32,586 nt of DNA from positions 1 to 32,586 of the forward strand of contig JALOTE010000021.1 in NCBI GenBank assembly GCA_025458045.1, read 5' to 3'. Both the position numbers and the translations under genes were made by a program. Below the pieces are notes generated by a model. It saw only the letters and a program-made list of their open reading frames with translations. It searched no databases and was not told where the DNA came from. This DNA comes from Rhizobiaceae bacterium. GTDB lineage: Bacteria > Pseudomonadota > Alphaproteobacteria > Rhizobiales > Rhizobiaceae. Below are positions 24,670 to 32,162 of the stretch, piece by piece. Every line of letters starts with the position of its first letter. Within the stretch, counting starts at the first letter, position 1.

Positions 24670-25695
24670 ATGCAAAAAAGATCATCGTTTCTGGCCGGGC
24701 TTGCCGGTCTTCTGGCGGCAGCGACGGCTCTTCCCGCCTTCGCCAATGGCGAGGTCAATCTCTATTCGTCGCGCCATTATGACACCGACGAACGCCTCTA
24801 CTCCGACTTCACGGCCGCGACCGGCATCACGGTCAACCGCGTCGAAGGCAAGGAAAACGAACTGATCGAACGCCTGAAGGCGGAGGGTGCCAACTCGCCC
24901 GCTGACGTTTTCATCACGGTCGATGCCGGCCGGATCTGGTCGGCCCAGCAGGATGGCCTGTTCCAGCCGATCCAGTCCGAAGTGCTCAACGCTGCGATCC
25001 CAGCGGAACTGCGCGAGCCGGAAGGGCATTGGTATGCGTTCTCGATGCGCGCCCGCGTCATCTACTACGACACAACGAAAGTGAACGAACCGCCGAAAAC
25101 CTATGAGGAACTGGCTGACCCGAAATGGAAGGGCAAGGTCTGCGTGCGTTCGGCAACCAACATCTACCAGTTGTCATTGCTGGCAGCGATCATCGAGACC
25201 AAGGGCGAGGAAGCGGCGAAAAGCTGGGCGCAGGGCCTGAAAGACAATCTGGTGCGCGAACCGGAAGGCGGCGACACCGACCAGATCAAGCTTGTTGCCG
25301 CAGGCGGCTGCGAGATCGCGCTGGCCAACTCCTATTATTGGGGCCGCGCGCTGCGCAAAGGCGAGGAATGGGCTGTCGAGGCCAAGGACCGGATCGGCGT
25401 CGTTTTCCCCAATCAGGAGGACCGCGGCACGCATGTCAACATTTCCGGCGCCGGCGTTGCCGCCAATGCCCCCAACAAGGACAATGCGATCAAGTTCCTC
25501 GAATATCTCGCATCAGAAAGCGCGCAGAAATACTTCGCCGACGGCAATGACGAGTATCCGGTCGTGGCGGGCGTGACGACGGATTCGCCGATCCAGCAGC
25601 TTGGCACGTTCAAGTCGGAACCGGTCAATGTGGCGGTCTATGGCAAGAACCAAGCGAAAGCGCAGGAGATCTGGAACGCCGTGGGCTTCAAGTAA
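24670..25695 (+). CDS. fbpA: Ferric iron ABC transporter substrate-binding protein
   Basis: FbpA binds ferric iron in the periplasm and delivers it to an inner-membrane ABC permease. The 341 residues start with a Sec signal peptide (about 1-26; KR, hydrophobic core, ALPAFA before NGEVNLYSSRHYDTD). The mature fold is that of FbpA/FutA: YSSRHYDTDERLYSDFTAATG, ELIERLKAEGANSPADVFIT, YDTTKVNEPPKTYEELADPKWKGKV split by polar turns, and the iron-ligand tyrosine pair in ANSYYWG (Tyr 222 and 223). Cys158 and Cys214 may form a disulfide. AGGAGAGG precedes the ATG at 24670. A RirA-type box covers the promoter and a strong terminator follows, so it is transcribed alone. Confidence 0.93.
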   Translation: MQKRSSFLAGLAGLLAAATALPAFANGEVNLYSSRHYDTDERLYSDFTAATGITVNRVEGKENELIERLKAEGANSPADVFITVDAGRIWSAQQDGLFQPIQSEVLNAAIPAELREPEGHWYAFSMRARVIYYDTTKVNEPPKTYEELADPKWKGKVCVRSATNIYQLSLLAAIIETKGEEAAKSWAQGLKDNLVREPEGGDTDQIKLVAAGGCEIALANSYYWGRALRKGEEWAVEAKDRIGVVFPNQEDRGTHVNISGAGVAANAPNKDNAIKFLEYLASESAQKYFADGNDEYPVVAGVTTDSPIQQLGTFKSEPVNVAVYGKNQAKAQEIWNAVGFK

Positions 25696-25728
25696 GGTTG
25701 GTTTTCCGGCCGCCTCACCGGAATTTCC

Positions 25729-25763
25729 GGGTCGCCGTCCGTTGGGTCGGCGGCCCTTTTTTG
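25729..25763 (+). terminator. Intrinsic terminator of fbpA
   Basis: GGGTCGCCG (25729-25737) pairs with CGGCGGCCC (25748-25756, one G-U) and is followed by six T residues. It lies 34 bases past the fbpA stop. It separates fbpA from the convergent permease gene. Confidence 0.85.
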
Positions 25764-25788
25764 GTTTGTCGAAACTGATCGTCGCGGC

Positions 25789-27492
25789 TTATTCATCCGC
25801 CAAGGGGAGATCGGCATTGCCGCCTGAGGCAATTGTCCGGCAGAGCAGTATGACGGGCAAGAGGCCGAACGCCACGATCACCAAAGACGGCAGGCCCGCA
25901 TCGGCCAGCCGCTCATCGGCGGCAAGCCGGTAGGCATGGACGGCGAGCGTGTCATAGTTGAACGGACGCATGATGAGCGTTGCCGGCAATTCCTTCATGA
26001 CATCGACAAAGACGATGAGTGCGGCCGTCATCAGGCTGGTCGTCATCAGCGGCAGATGGATGCGCCGCACGACCTCGCCGGGACCGCTGCCAAGCAGGCG
26101 GGCTGCTCGGTCAAGATTGGGGCGGATCGTGTCATAGCCGGACTCCAACGCCCCCAAGGCCGGCGCGAGAAAGCGAACCATGTAGGCAAAGACCAGGAGC
26201 GTGACCGAGCCGGTGAACAGCAAGCCTGTCGAGATCCCGAAAAGATCCCGCGACACCCCATCAAGCCAGTTGTCGAAAGCGGCAAATGGCACCAGCAAGC
26301 CAACCGCGATCACGCCGCCTGGCACGGCATAGCCGAGGCCCGCCATGCGGTGTGAGGTGTCGACAGGGCGTGACCTGAGAAATCGGCGGGCAAGGCTCAA
26401 AATGACGGCGGCACACACCGTCACCGCCGCCGCCAGACCGGCCAACCAGACGGAATTGGCAGCATAGCCAAGAAAGCGCGGCGCGGTGAGGCTCTGGTCC
26501 GAGCCAGCTGCCATCGAGAGCAGAATCCCGACCGGCAGGATGAAGCCGAGCAGAACCGGCAGCGCGCAAGCCGCGAATGCGGCAACGGCCACCGTGCCTT
26601 TCAACTCGAACGGTTCTGCAGGCCGAAGACGCCGTGCCGCATCATGATGTTTCGCCTGCCCGCGCTGCGACCGCTCCAGCCCGAGCAGGACCAACGCCAC
26701 GATGAGCAGGCACAGCGCCAGTTGCGCCGCCGCCGGACGGTCGCCCATCGAGAACCACGCCTGATAGATGGCCGTCGCGAAGGTCTGCACGCCGAGATGG
26801 GCGACGGTGCCGAAATCAGCGACCGTCTCCATCAGCGCCAGCGCCACGCCGGCCGCAATGGCCGGCCGCGCCATCGGCACGCTGACTGTGGTGAAGGCCC
26901 GCCATGGTGACGCGCCAAGCGTGCGGGCGCACAGAAAGGCATGGCGCGACTGGCGCAGGAACGCCGCCCGCGCCAGCAGATAGACATAGGGGTAAAGCAC
27001 GATGGTCAGCAGCAGGGCCGCTCCACCGGTGGAGCGGATGGACGGGAACACATAGTCTTGCGGCCCCCAGCCGGTGACGGCGCGCAATGCGGTTTGCACC
27101 GGGCCGGGATAGTCCAGGAACACGCCATAGGCATAGGCCATCACATAGGCGGGAAAGGCGAGCGGCAGGGCGAGCGCGATTTCCAGCACGCGCACGCCAG
27201 GGAAGCGACACTGCGTGACAAGCCACGCGGATATGGTGCCGACAATGGCTACACCCGTGCCGACCAGCAGCACCAGCACAAACGTCGTCAGCGCCGCGCG
27301 CGGGATCAAGGTTTGCATCAATGATGCGGCGGTTGCCCATGTTCCCGTCAAGGCCGCAAGCGCCGCCATGACCATGGGCAGCGCGACGGCCCCCGCAATC
27401 AGCACGCACGCTGCGACGAGAAGCGGTGCCGGCCATTCGGTGGAACCGCGCGCAATTGGCCGCGCGGGCATGTCAGAGGTGCGCTGGAGCAT
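25789..27492 (-). CDS. fbpB: Ferric iron ABC transporter permease (two fused permease domains)
   Basis: An inner-membrane permease of 567 residues with about twelve hydrophobic helices, built from two tandem BPD_transp_1 domains as in FbpB. Each half has its ATPase-contact loop: ARTLGASPWRAFTTVSVPMA in the first and ARLLGSGPGEVVRRIHLPLM in the second. FPAYVMAYAYGVFLDYPGPV and DVMKELPATLIMRPFNYDTL are typical of the iron(III) permeases. The ATG at 27492 starts MLQRTSDMPARP; MPARP at 27471 is an alternative. It is convergent with fbpA rather than downstream of it, and no fbpC ATPase gene is in the window. No TGA-N9-TCA box is seen in its leader. Confidence 0.9.
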   Translation of the reverse strand: MLQRTSDMPARPIARGSTEWPAPLLVAACVLIAGAVALPMVMAALAALTGTWATAASLMQTLIPRAALTTFVLVLLVGTGVAIVGTISAWLVTQCRFPGVRVLEIALALPLAFPAYVMAYAYGVFLDYPGPVQTALRAVTGWGPQDYVFPSIRSTGGAALLLTIVLYPYVYLLARAAFLRQSRHAFLCARTLGASPWRAFTTVSVPMARPAIAAGVALALMETVADFGTVAHLGVQTFATAIYQAWFSMGDRPAAAQLALCLLIVALVLLGLERSQRGQAKHHDAARRLRPAEPFELKGTVAVAAFAACALPVLLGFILPVGILLSMAAGSDQSLTAPRFLGYAANSVWLAGLAAAVTVCAAVILSLARRFLRSRPVDTSHRMAGLGYAVPGGVIAVGLLVPFAAFDNWLDGVSRDLFGISTGLLFTGSVTLLVFAYMVRFLAPALGALESGYDTIRPNLDRAARLLGSGPGEVVRRIHLPLMTTSLMTAALIVFVDVMKELPATLIMRPFNYDTLAVHAYRLAADERLADAGLPSLVIVAFGLLPVILLCRTIASGGNADLPLADE

Positions 27493-27556
27493 GGCGAATG
27501 TTTACCCGGATTGTCAGGATTTGGAAGCCTGCGCTTCACCCGCGAAATCGCCAGGC

Positions 27557-27582
27557 AAAAAAAAGCCCGGCTTGCGCCGGGC
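27557..27582 (-). terminator. Orphan intrinsic terminator in the fbpB leader
   Basis: On the minus strand GCCCGGC-GCAA-GCCGGGC is followed by eight T residues. It lies 65 bases upstream of the fbpB start codon, and no annotated minus-strand gene lies before it. It either ends a small RNA from about 27590-27740 or acts as an attenuator in an fbpB leader. Confidence 0.75.
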
Positions 27583-27891
27583 CAATCTGCAAACTGTTCA
27601 AACCAACCGGAGTGCAAAAGGGCGGAAGAAAGCGTCCTCGCGCGGTTGGCCCACCCTTGCCGCCGGAACCTTCACCAAAGCTTGCCGGGATCGTTCAACT
27701 TCTCATGATCGGGGGGCGGTTGCGGATCGCGGTAAATTTCGGCGGTCATATCCGGTTAACCATTGTGGTGCCGCCAAGCCGCGCCAACCGGTTGGAGGCC
27801 GCTGCCTTCGATGCTAACGAAGCCGCATGAAGCGGTTCGGCAACTTTGCACACAGGCGTAGGCACGACAGCGCTGCCCTCAGGCGTTGGCC
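27583..27891. other. Intergenic stretch between fbpB and the AsmA-like gene
   Basis: No convincing gene is seen. On the minus strand a 25-codon GTG-started frame (about 27678 to 27601, MKVPAARVGQ...) lies just before the orphan terminator, with an upstream AAGC-rich segment but no good ribosome site. A perfect 12-bp palindrome CCAACCGGTTGG lies at 27784-27795. The promoters of both flanking genes must be here, but no clear -35/-10 pair stands out. Confidence 0.4.
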
Positions 27892-29730
27892 ATGAGAAGG
27901 CGCTGGCTCTTCGTTGCGGCAGGCGTGGCATTGATGCTTGCGGCTTTGGGCGGTGCGGCATGGCTGGCCGCCCAGTCCCGCCACGCTCTGTTGTCTGGCG
28001 CGGCCATCAAGGAAGCGCTGGGGCGCATGTCCGGGCACCGCCTGAGCGTGGCGCTGACCCCCGAGATTGCCGCGTTTCCGTCATTTGGGGTGACACTGCG
28101 CGGCGTCGCATTGCATGATTGGCAGGACACTGGCGACGCCAACCCGCTGTTGACCGCCCGCCGCATGACCGTGACGCTGTCACCCTGGGCGGCGCTGTTT
28201 GGCCAAGCGGAGATCAGGACACTGACGCTTGAAGGCGTCGCTCTCGTCGTCGGCGCGACCGGAGATCAATGGAGGCTTCCGGTCGGGAGCGGCTCCCGTC
28301 TGTTTGCAGCGGTGGCATTGGCACGCCTTTCGCGCGAGAGCAATGGCGCGCTGGCAATGCCGGAGGGCAGCGGATTGCTGCCGCCCACGATCAGGCTCAG
28401 TGACGGGGTGATTGTCGCCCGCGACGCGGATGGGACGCAAACCACGCTGCTTGATGCCATCGATCTGACGCTTGAGACGCCAACGCTCGACCGCTCGATC
28501 AGCGGCGTTCTGACAGCACGCTGGCGGGGTGAAATGATCGCGGTCGAGATCACGGTCGACGACATGATGATGGCGCTGGCCGGCGGGGAAACCGGCCTGT
28601 CCGCCACGCTCAAGGCGGACGGACACGCAGCCGACTTCTCGGGGCGCGGCAGCTTCGGCACGCCGCCGCTGATTTCCGGCGACTTCACCCTTGACACCCG
28701 ATCGGTCGCGCAGGCGCTTGCATGGCAGCGCATCGCCGCGCCCTATGGCGGGGCGGACGCGCCGCTGACGCTTTCCGGGACGGTTGCGGTTGACGGGTTG
28801 AAGTGGCAATTCAGCGACCTTTCCGGACGGTTCGGCACCAGCGACGGGCGCGGCGCCCTGACCGTCCTGCCCAGCGAAGACCCTGTTTCCGTTGCCGGCA
28901 CGCTCGACTTCGACACGCTCGACCTTGCCGCATTTGCCGCCTCGCTCAGCGTCGCGGGACAGGCCGGAGGATCGCTCGACACATTGCCGCAACAGCGCCA
29001 GCCGCTCGACCTCGACTTGCGCATTTCCGCCAGCCGCGCCGAATTGGGGGATGTGGTGCTGCGCGAATTGGCCGCAACAACGCGAGCGCGCCCCGACATG
29101 GTATCGGTCGACATCAACAATGCCGCCTTGTTTGGCGGGACAACGCAGGTCGCCCTGAAAATCGACAGGACGGCCGAGCCTGCCCGCATGGAACTGAGGC
29201 TTCTGGCCGAGAACCTTGACACGGTCGCGCTCGCAGCCGGCGGCGCGCCATGGTTTGCAGGCGTTTCCACGCGCGTCGCTCTCTCTGCGATCCTCAACGG
29301 ACCGGCTCTGGCGTTCAGTGAATTCCCGCAGGCAGCCAAGGGCACGCTCAAGCTCTATGCGGGCAGCGGCACCGTCAGCGGGCTCGATTTCGGGGCAGTG
29401 ATCAGCGCGCTCGCGGCCGGACAAAGCACGCCCGTGCAGCGCGCTTCTTCCGGGTCACTGCCATTTGCCGAAATGCTGGCGGAAGGCGAATTGGCGCAAG
29501 GCACGCTCACAATCAGCAAATTCCGCGCCGGCCTGCCGCGCGCAACAATCCGGCTTGGCGGAACCTACACGCTCGGTCAGGACGCAATCGCCCTGTCGGG
29601 GGCGGTCTCGCTGGAGGCCAACCATCCTGCGGCGGGCGATGGTGTCGCGCGCACCTTGCCGTTCCTCATCAGCGGCACGCGCGACCAGGCCATGATCGGC
29701 CCGGTCCAGCGGCCAGCTACACAGCCGTAA
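27892..29730 (+). CDS. AsmA-like family protein
   Basis: AsmA-like proteins are anchored in the inner membrane and span the periplasm as long beta structures; relatives move phospholipids toward the outer membrane. The 612 residues start with an Arg-rich N-terminus and one helix (about 5-24, FVAAGVALMLAALGGAAWLA). A beta-rich repeat structure follows, with AsmA-type segments: an N-terminal LHDWQDTGDANPLLTARRMTV module, and a C-terminal AKGTLKLYAGSGTVSGLDFG, GSLPFAEMLAEGELAQGTLT and FRAGLPRATIRLGGTYTLGQ, the AsmA C-terminal signature. The ATG at 27892 (MRRRWLFV) is preferred to the TTG at 27886. There are few Cys residues. The neighbouring downstream gene also encodes a membrane protein. Confidence 0.85.
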   Translation: MRRRWLFVAAGVALMLAALGGAAWLAAQSRHALLSGAAIKEALGRMSGHRLSVALTPEIAAFPSFGVTLRGVALHDWQDTGDANPLLTARRMTVTLSPWAALFGQAEIRTLTLEGVALVVGATGDQWRLPVGSGSRLFAAVALARLSRESNGALAMPEGSGLLPPTIRLSDGVIVARDADGTQTTLLDAIDLTLETPTLDRSISGVLTARWRGEMIAVEITVDDMMMALAGGETGLSATLKADGHAADFSGRGSFGTPPLISGDFTLDTRSVAQALAWQRIAAPYGGADAPLTLSGTVAVDGLKWQFSDLSGRFGTSDGRGALTVLPSEDPVSVAGTLDFDTLDLAAFAASLSVAGQAGGSLDTLPQQRQPLDLDLRISASRAELGDVVLRELAATTRARPDMVSVDINNAALFGGTTQVALKIDRTAEPARMELRLLAENLDTVALAAGGAPWFAGVSTRVALSAILNGPALAFSEFPQAAKGTLKLYAGSGTVSGLDFGAVISALAAGQSTPVQRASSGSLPFAEMLAEGELAQGTLTISKFRAGLPRATIRLGGTYTLGQDAIALSGAVSLEANHPAAGDGVARTLPFLISGTRDQAMIGPVQRPATQP

Positions 29731-29822
29731 GAGCGGCTTGAAAGGCGGCGTTAACCCTGTTTTGGCACAGTGAAACGGTTGTTTCCGCTTGAGTTGCCCT
29801 CAAAACCGATCGCGCGGCCCCC

Positions 29823-30071
29823 GTGTTCCAGTTCTGGCTCGGCCTTTTCAAGATCATCCTTGCGTCGCTTCTGGCCGGGGCGGCGATGAGCGCGCTTGAC
29901 CTTTCCGCCAATGACCTGTTGGCGATGGCCGGCCTGTCACAGGAACGCATTCTTGAGTTGCTGGCTCAAGGCTGGGCGTGGGCTCTGCCCAACATCCTGC
30001 TCGGCTCGATCATCATCCTGCCCGCGTGGTTCGTGCTGGCGCTTCTGCGCCCGCCCCGCGCACGGGACTGA
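29823..30071 (+). CDS. Small two-helix membrane protein (DUF6460-like)
   Basis: An 82-residue protein with two hydrophobic helices (about 5-25, LGLFKIILASLLAGAAMSAL; and 52-74, WALPNILLGSIIILPAWFVL) around an amphipathic middle (SQERILELLAQGW). It ends in a short basic tail. The pattern (helix, short LxxxDLLAM turn, second helix followed by Leu-Leu-Arg) resembles a small Hyphomicrobiales family I recall as DUF6460; the assignment is uncertain. The start is GTG at 29823; an in-frame stop lies about 30 bases upstream, so no longer start exists. No clear ribosome site is visible. It follows the AsmA-like gene after 92 bases. Confidence 0.65.
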   Translation: MFQFWLGLFKIILASLLAGAAMSALDLSANDLLAMAGLSQERILELLAQGWAWALPNILLGSIIILPAWFVLALLRPPRARD

Positions 30072-30161
30072 GCGGCTCACTTCAAACATCGCCTTGCAGT
30101 CACATTGACTGTTTGCAAACGGTGCCCCCGAAGCAGCTTCAAGACAGTTCTTGGCTTTCCC

Positions 30162-30256
30162 CCTTCATGCTGAGGTGTTTCTTGCCTTCCGGTTCGAGGC
30201 TCCCCTCGGATCAAGTCCGAGGGTCGCACCTCACCATGAAGGCAAAAAGCTTGAGC
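30162..30256. repeat. RIME-like palindromic repeat, copy with changed centre
   Basis: CCTTCATGCTGAGGTG (30162-30177) and CACCTCACCATGAAGG (30227-30242) form the inner arms with one mismatch. A hairpin CCTCGGA-TCAAG-TCCGAGG and the trailing CAAAAAGCTTGAG block lie between and after them. The outer CTCAGTTTGAAAT arms found in the other two full copies are missing. It sits at the end of the AsmA region, before potI. Confidence 0.7.
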
Positions 30257-30321
30257 TTGCCCCGCACTTGATGCGGGTAGCACGAAGGAACAAAGACCGC
30301 CTCGAAAAGGCGCGGTTCGGA

Positions 30322-31236
30322 TCATCGGGCTGCCACGGATTCCACCGCGCGCTGTTGCCAATTTGCGCGCTCAGCCGCGCGCTGTTGCCAATTTGCGCGC
30401 TCAGCCGCGCGCTGCGGCCTGCTCATCCCTGACCCGCTGCACCCATCCCTGACCCGCTGCACCTCGTTGCGCTTCTGCACAATGGAGGCCGCAATCACTC
30501 CAACGGCCACGAATGCGATCAGGATGGTGCAGGCGGCGTTGATCTCCGGGGTGACGCCAAGGCGCACCTGCGAATAGATCTTCATGGGCAGCGTTGTGGC
30601 GCCGGGGCCGGACGCGAAGCTCGCGATCACCAGATCATCCAGCGACAGCGTGAAGGCGAGCATCCAGCCCGCGATCACGGCCGGGGCGATGATCGGCAGC
30701 GTGACGGCAAAGAAGGCCTTTACCGGCGGCGCGCCCAAATCCATTGCCGCCTCCTCCAGCGACTGGTCGAATGTGACAAGGCGCGATTGCACGACAACCG
30801 ACACGAAACACATGGTGAAAGTGATGTGGGCAAGCGTCACCGTCCAGAAGCCGCGATCAAAGCCGATGGCGACAAACAGCAGCAGCAGCGACAGGCCGGT
30901 GATCACTTCCGGCATGACCAGCGGCGCATAGACCATGCCGGAAAACAGGATGCGGCCGCGAAAGCGCGTGTACCGGTTGAGCGCCAGCGCGGCGAGCGTG
31001 CCGAGCACGGTTGCAACCGTGGCAGAAAGGAGCGCCACGCGGATGGTGACCCAGAAGGCGTCCATCAGCCCCTGATTGCGGAACAGTTCGCCATACCACT
31101 TGGTCGAGAAACCGCCCCAGACGGTGACCAGACGCGATTCATTGAAAGAGAATATGATCAGGATGACGATCGGCAAATAGAGGAACGCAAAGCCGAGCAC
31201 CACTGACGCGATGTTGAAGCGTGTCCATTTCAGCAT
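30322..31236 (-). CDS. potI: Polyamine ABC transporter permease PotI, with mutated C-terminus
   Basis: PotI is the second permease of a spermidine/putrescine-type importer. The 304 residues have six hydrophobic helices and the ATPase-contact loop EEAAMDLGAPPVKAFFAVTL. The family core runs to IVQKRNEVQRVRD. After this, a 20-bp tandem duplication (30424-30443 and 30444-30463) shifts the frame. Without it the protein would end DEQAAARG at a TGA (30401-30403). Instead it continues for about 40 residues (GCSGSGMSRPQ, then AERANWQQRA twice) into a 30-bp tandem repeat. The ATG at 31236 (MLKWTRFNIAS) lies one base after the potH stop. The core should still fold; the effect of the tail is unknown. Confidence 0.9.
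   Translation of the reverse strand: MLKWTRFNIASVVLGFAFLYLPIVILIIFSFNESRLVTVWGGFSTKWYGELFRNQGLMDAFWVTIRVALLSATVATVLGTLAALALNRYTRFRGRILFSGMVYAPLVMPEVITGLSLLLLFVAIGFDRGFWTVTLAHITFTMCFVSVVVQSRLVTFDQSLEEAAMDLGAPPVKAFFAVTLPIIAPAVIAGWMLAFTLSLDDLVIASFASGPGATTLPMKIYSQVRLGVTPEINAACTILIAFVAVGVIAASIVQKRNEVQRVRDGCSGSGMSRPQRAAERANWQQRAAERANWQQRAVESVAAR
30345..30414. repeat. 30-bp tandem repeat (2.3 copies) at the potI 3' end
   Basis: Exact units lie at 30345-30374 and 30375-30404, and a third starts at 30405 for 10 bases. Each holds the original stop region (TCAG on the plus strand). In the present potI frame each unit encodes ten residues (AERANWQQRA). Confidence 0.95.
30424..30463. repeat. 20-bp exact tandem duplication in potI
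   Basis: CATCCCTGACCCGCTGCACC occurs twice head to tail (30424-30443, 30444-30463). Its length is not a multiple of three, so it changes the reading frame of the potI C-terminus. Confidence 0.97.
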
Positions 31237-31237
31237 G

Positions 31238-32152
31238 TCAGCGGCCCTTCTCGGTCTGGCGGGCCTGATAATTCTGGAACCACGCGATCGGCACGACAAG
31301 GATGAGAAGAAGGATCACGGCAACCGCCGAAGAGACGGGCCAGTCGCGGTTGGCGAAGAATTCCATCCACAGCGTGCGGCCGATCATCAGCGTTTGCGAA
31401 CCGCCCAGCAGGTCCGGGATCACGAATTCGCCGACCGCCGGAATGAACACCAGCATGCAGCCGGCGATGATGCCCGGAATGGAAAGCGGCAGCGTGATTT
31501 TCCAGAACGCCGAAATGGGCGTGCAGCCCAGATCCTGCGCGGCCTCGATCAGAGAGCCGTCCATTTTCTCAAGCGTCGCATAGATCGGCAGCACCATGAA
31601 CGGGAGATAGGAATAGACGATGCCGACATAGATCGCCGAATTGGTGCCCATGATGATCAAGGGCTCGTTGATCAAGCCCAGCGCCATCAGCACCTGATTG
31701 AGCAGGCCCTCGGGCTTGAGGATGCCGATCCAAGCGTAAACGCGGATGAGGAACGAGGTCCAGAACGGCAGGATCACCAGCATCAGCAAGATGGGCCGCA
31801 GCGAATGCGGCGCGCGCGCCATGCCATAGGCCAACGGATAGCCGATCAAGAGAGTGAAGAGCGTGGCCGTTCCCGCGATCCAGACGCTGGTCAGATAGGC
31901 GTTGCGATAGAGCGGGTCGTCGGCGATCCACAGGTAATTGTCGAAGGAAAATTCCTTCGCCTTCTCCCACCAGCCTGCAAGCCCGTCCGCCCATTCAAAC
32001 ACCGGCGAATAAGGCGGCATGGCGATCTCGGCCGTCGAAAACGAGATCTTGAAGACGATCAGGAACGGAATGAGGAAAAAGACCAGCAGCCACGTGTAGG
32101 GCACGAGGATGACGATCCGTTTGAGCATCGCGCCCAGCAGGTTTCGGCTCAT
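31238..32152 (-). CDS. potH: Polyamine ABC transporter permease PotH
   Basis: PotH is the first inner-membrane permease of the putrescine/spermidine importer. The 304 residues have six hydrophobic helices. Family segments include the large first periplasmic loop (FSTAEIAMPPYSPVFEWADG), LIGYPLAYGMARAP, LVILPFWTSFLIRVYAWIGI, the ATPase-contact loop EAAQDLGCTPISAFWKITLP and VGEFVIPDLLGG. The ATG at 32152 lies 10 bases past the stop of the ATPase gene, whose stop overlaps the GAGGGG ribosome site of potH. The gene order ATPase, PotH, PotI is the usual one. Confidence 0.94.
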   Translation of the reverse strand: MSRNLLGAMLKRIVILVPYTWLLVFFLIPFLIVFKISFSTAEIAMPPYSPVFEWADGLAGWWEKAKEFSFDNYLWIADDPLYRNAYLTSVWIAGTATLFTLLIGYPLAYGMARAPHSLRPILLMLVILPFWTSFLIRVYAWIGILKPEGLLNQVLMALGLINEPLIIMGTNSAIYVGIVYSYLPFMVLPIYATLEKMDGSLIEAAQDLGCTPISAFWKITLPLSIPGIIAGCMLVFIPAVGEFVIPDLLGGSQTLMIGRTLWMEFFANRDWPVSSAVAVILLLILVVPIAWFQNYQARQTEKGR

Positions 32153-32162
32153 GGCGCGCCCC

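Noticed and set aside
28180-29424. Open frame of 414 codons opposite the AsmA-like gene
   Set aside because: The composition is Arg/Gly/Gln/Ala-rich with no motif; it is a shadow of the AsmA-like gene.
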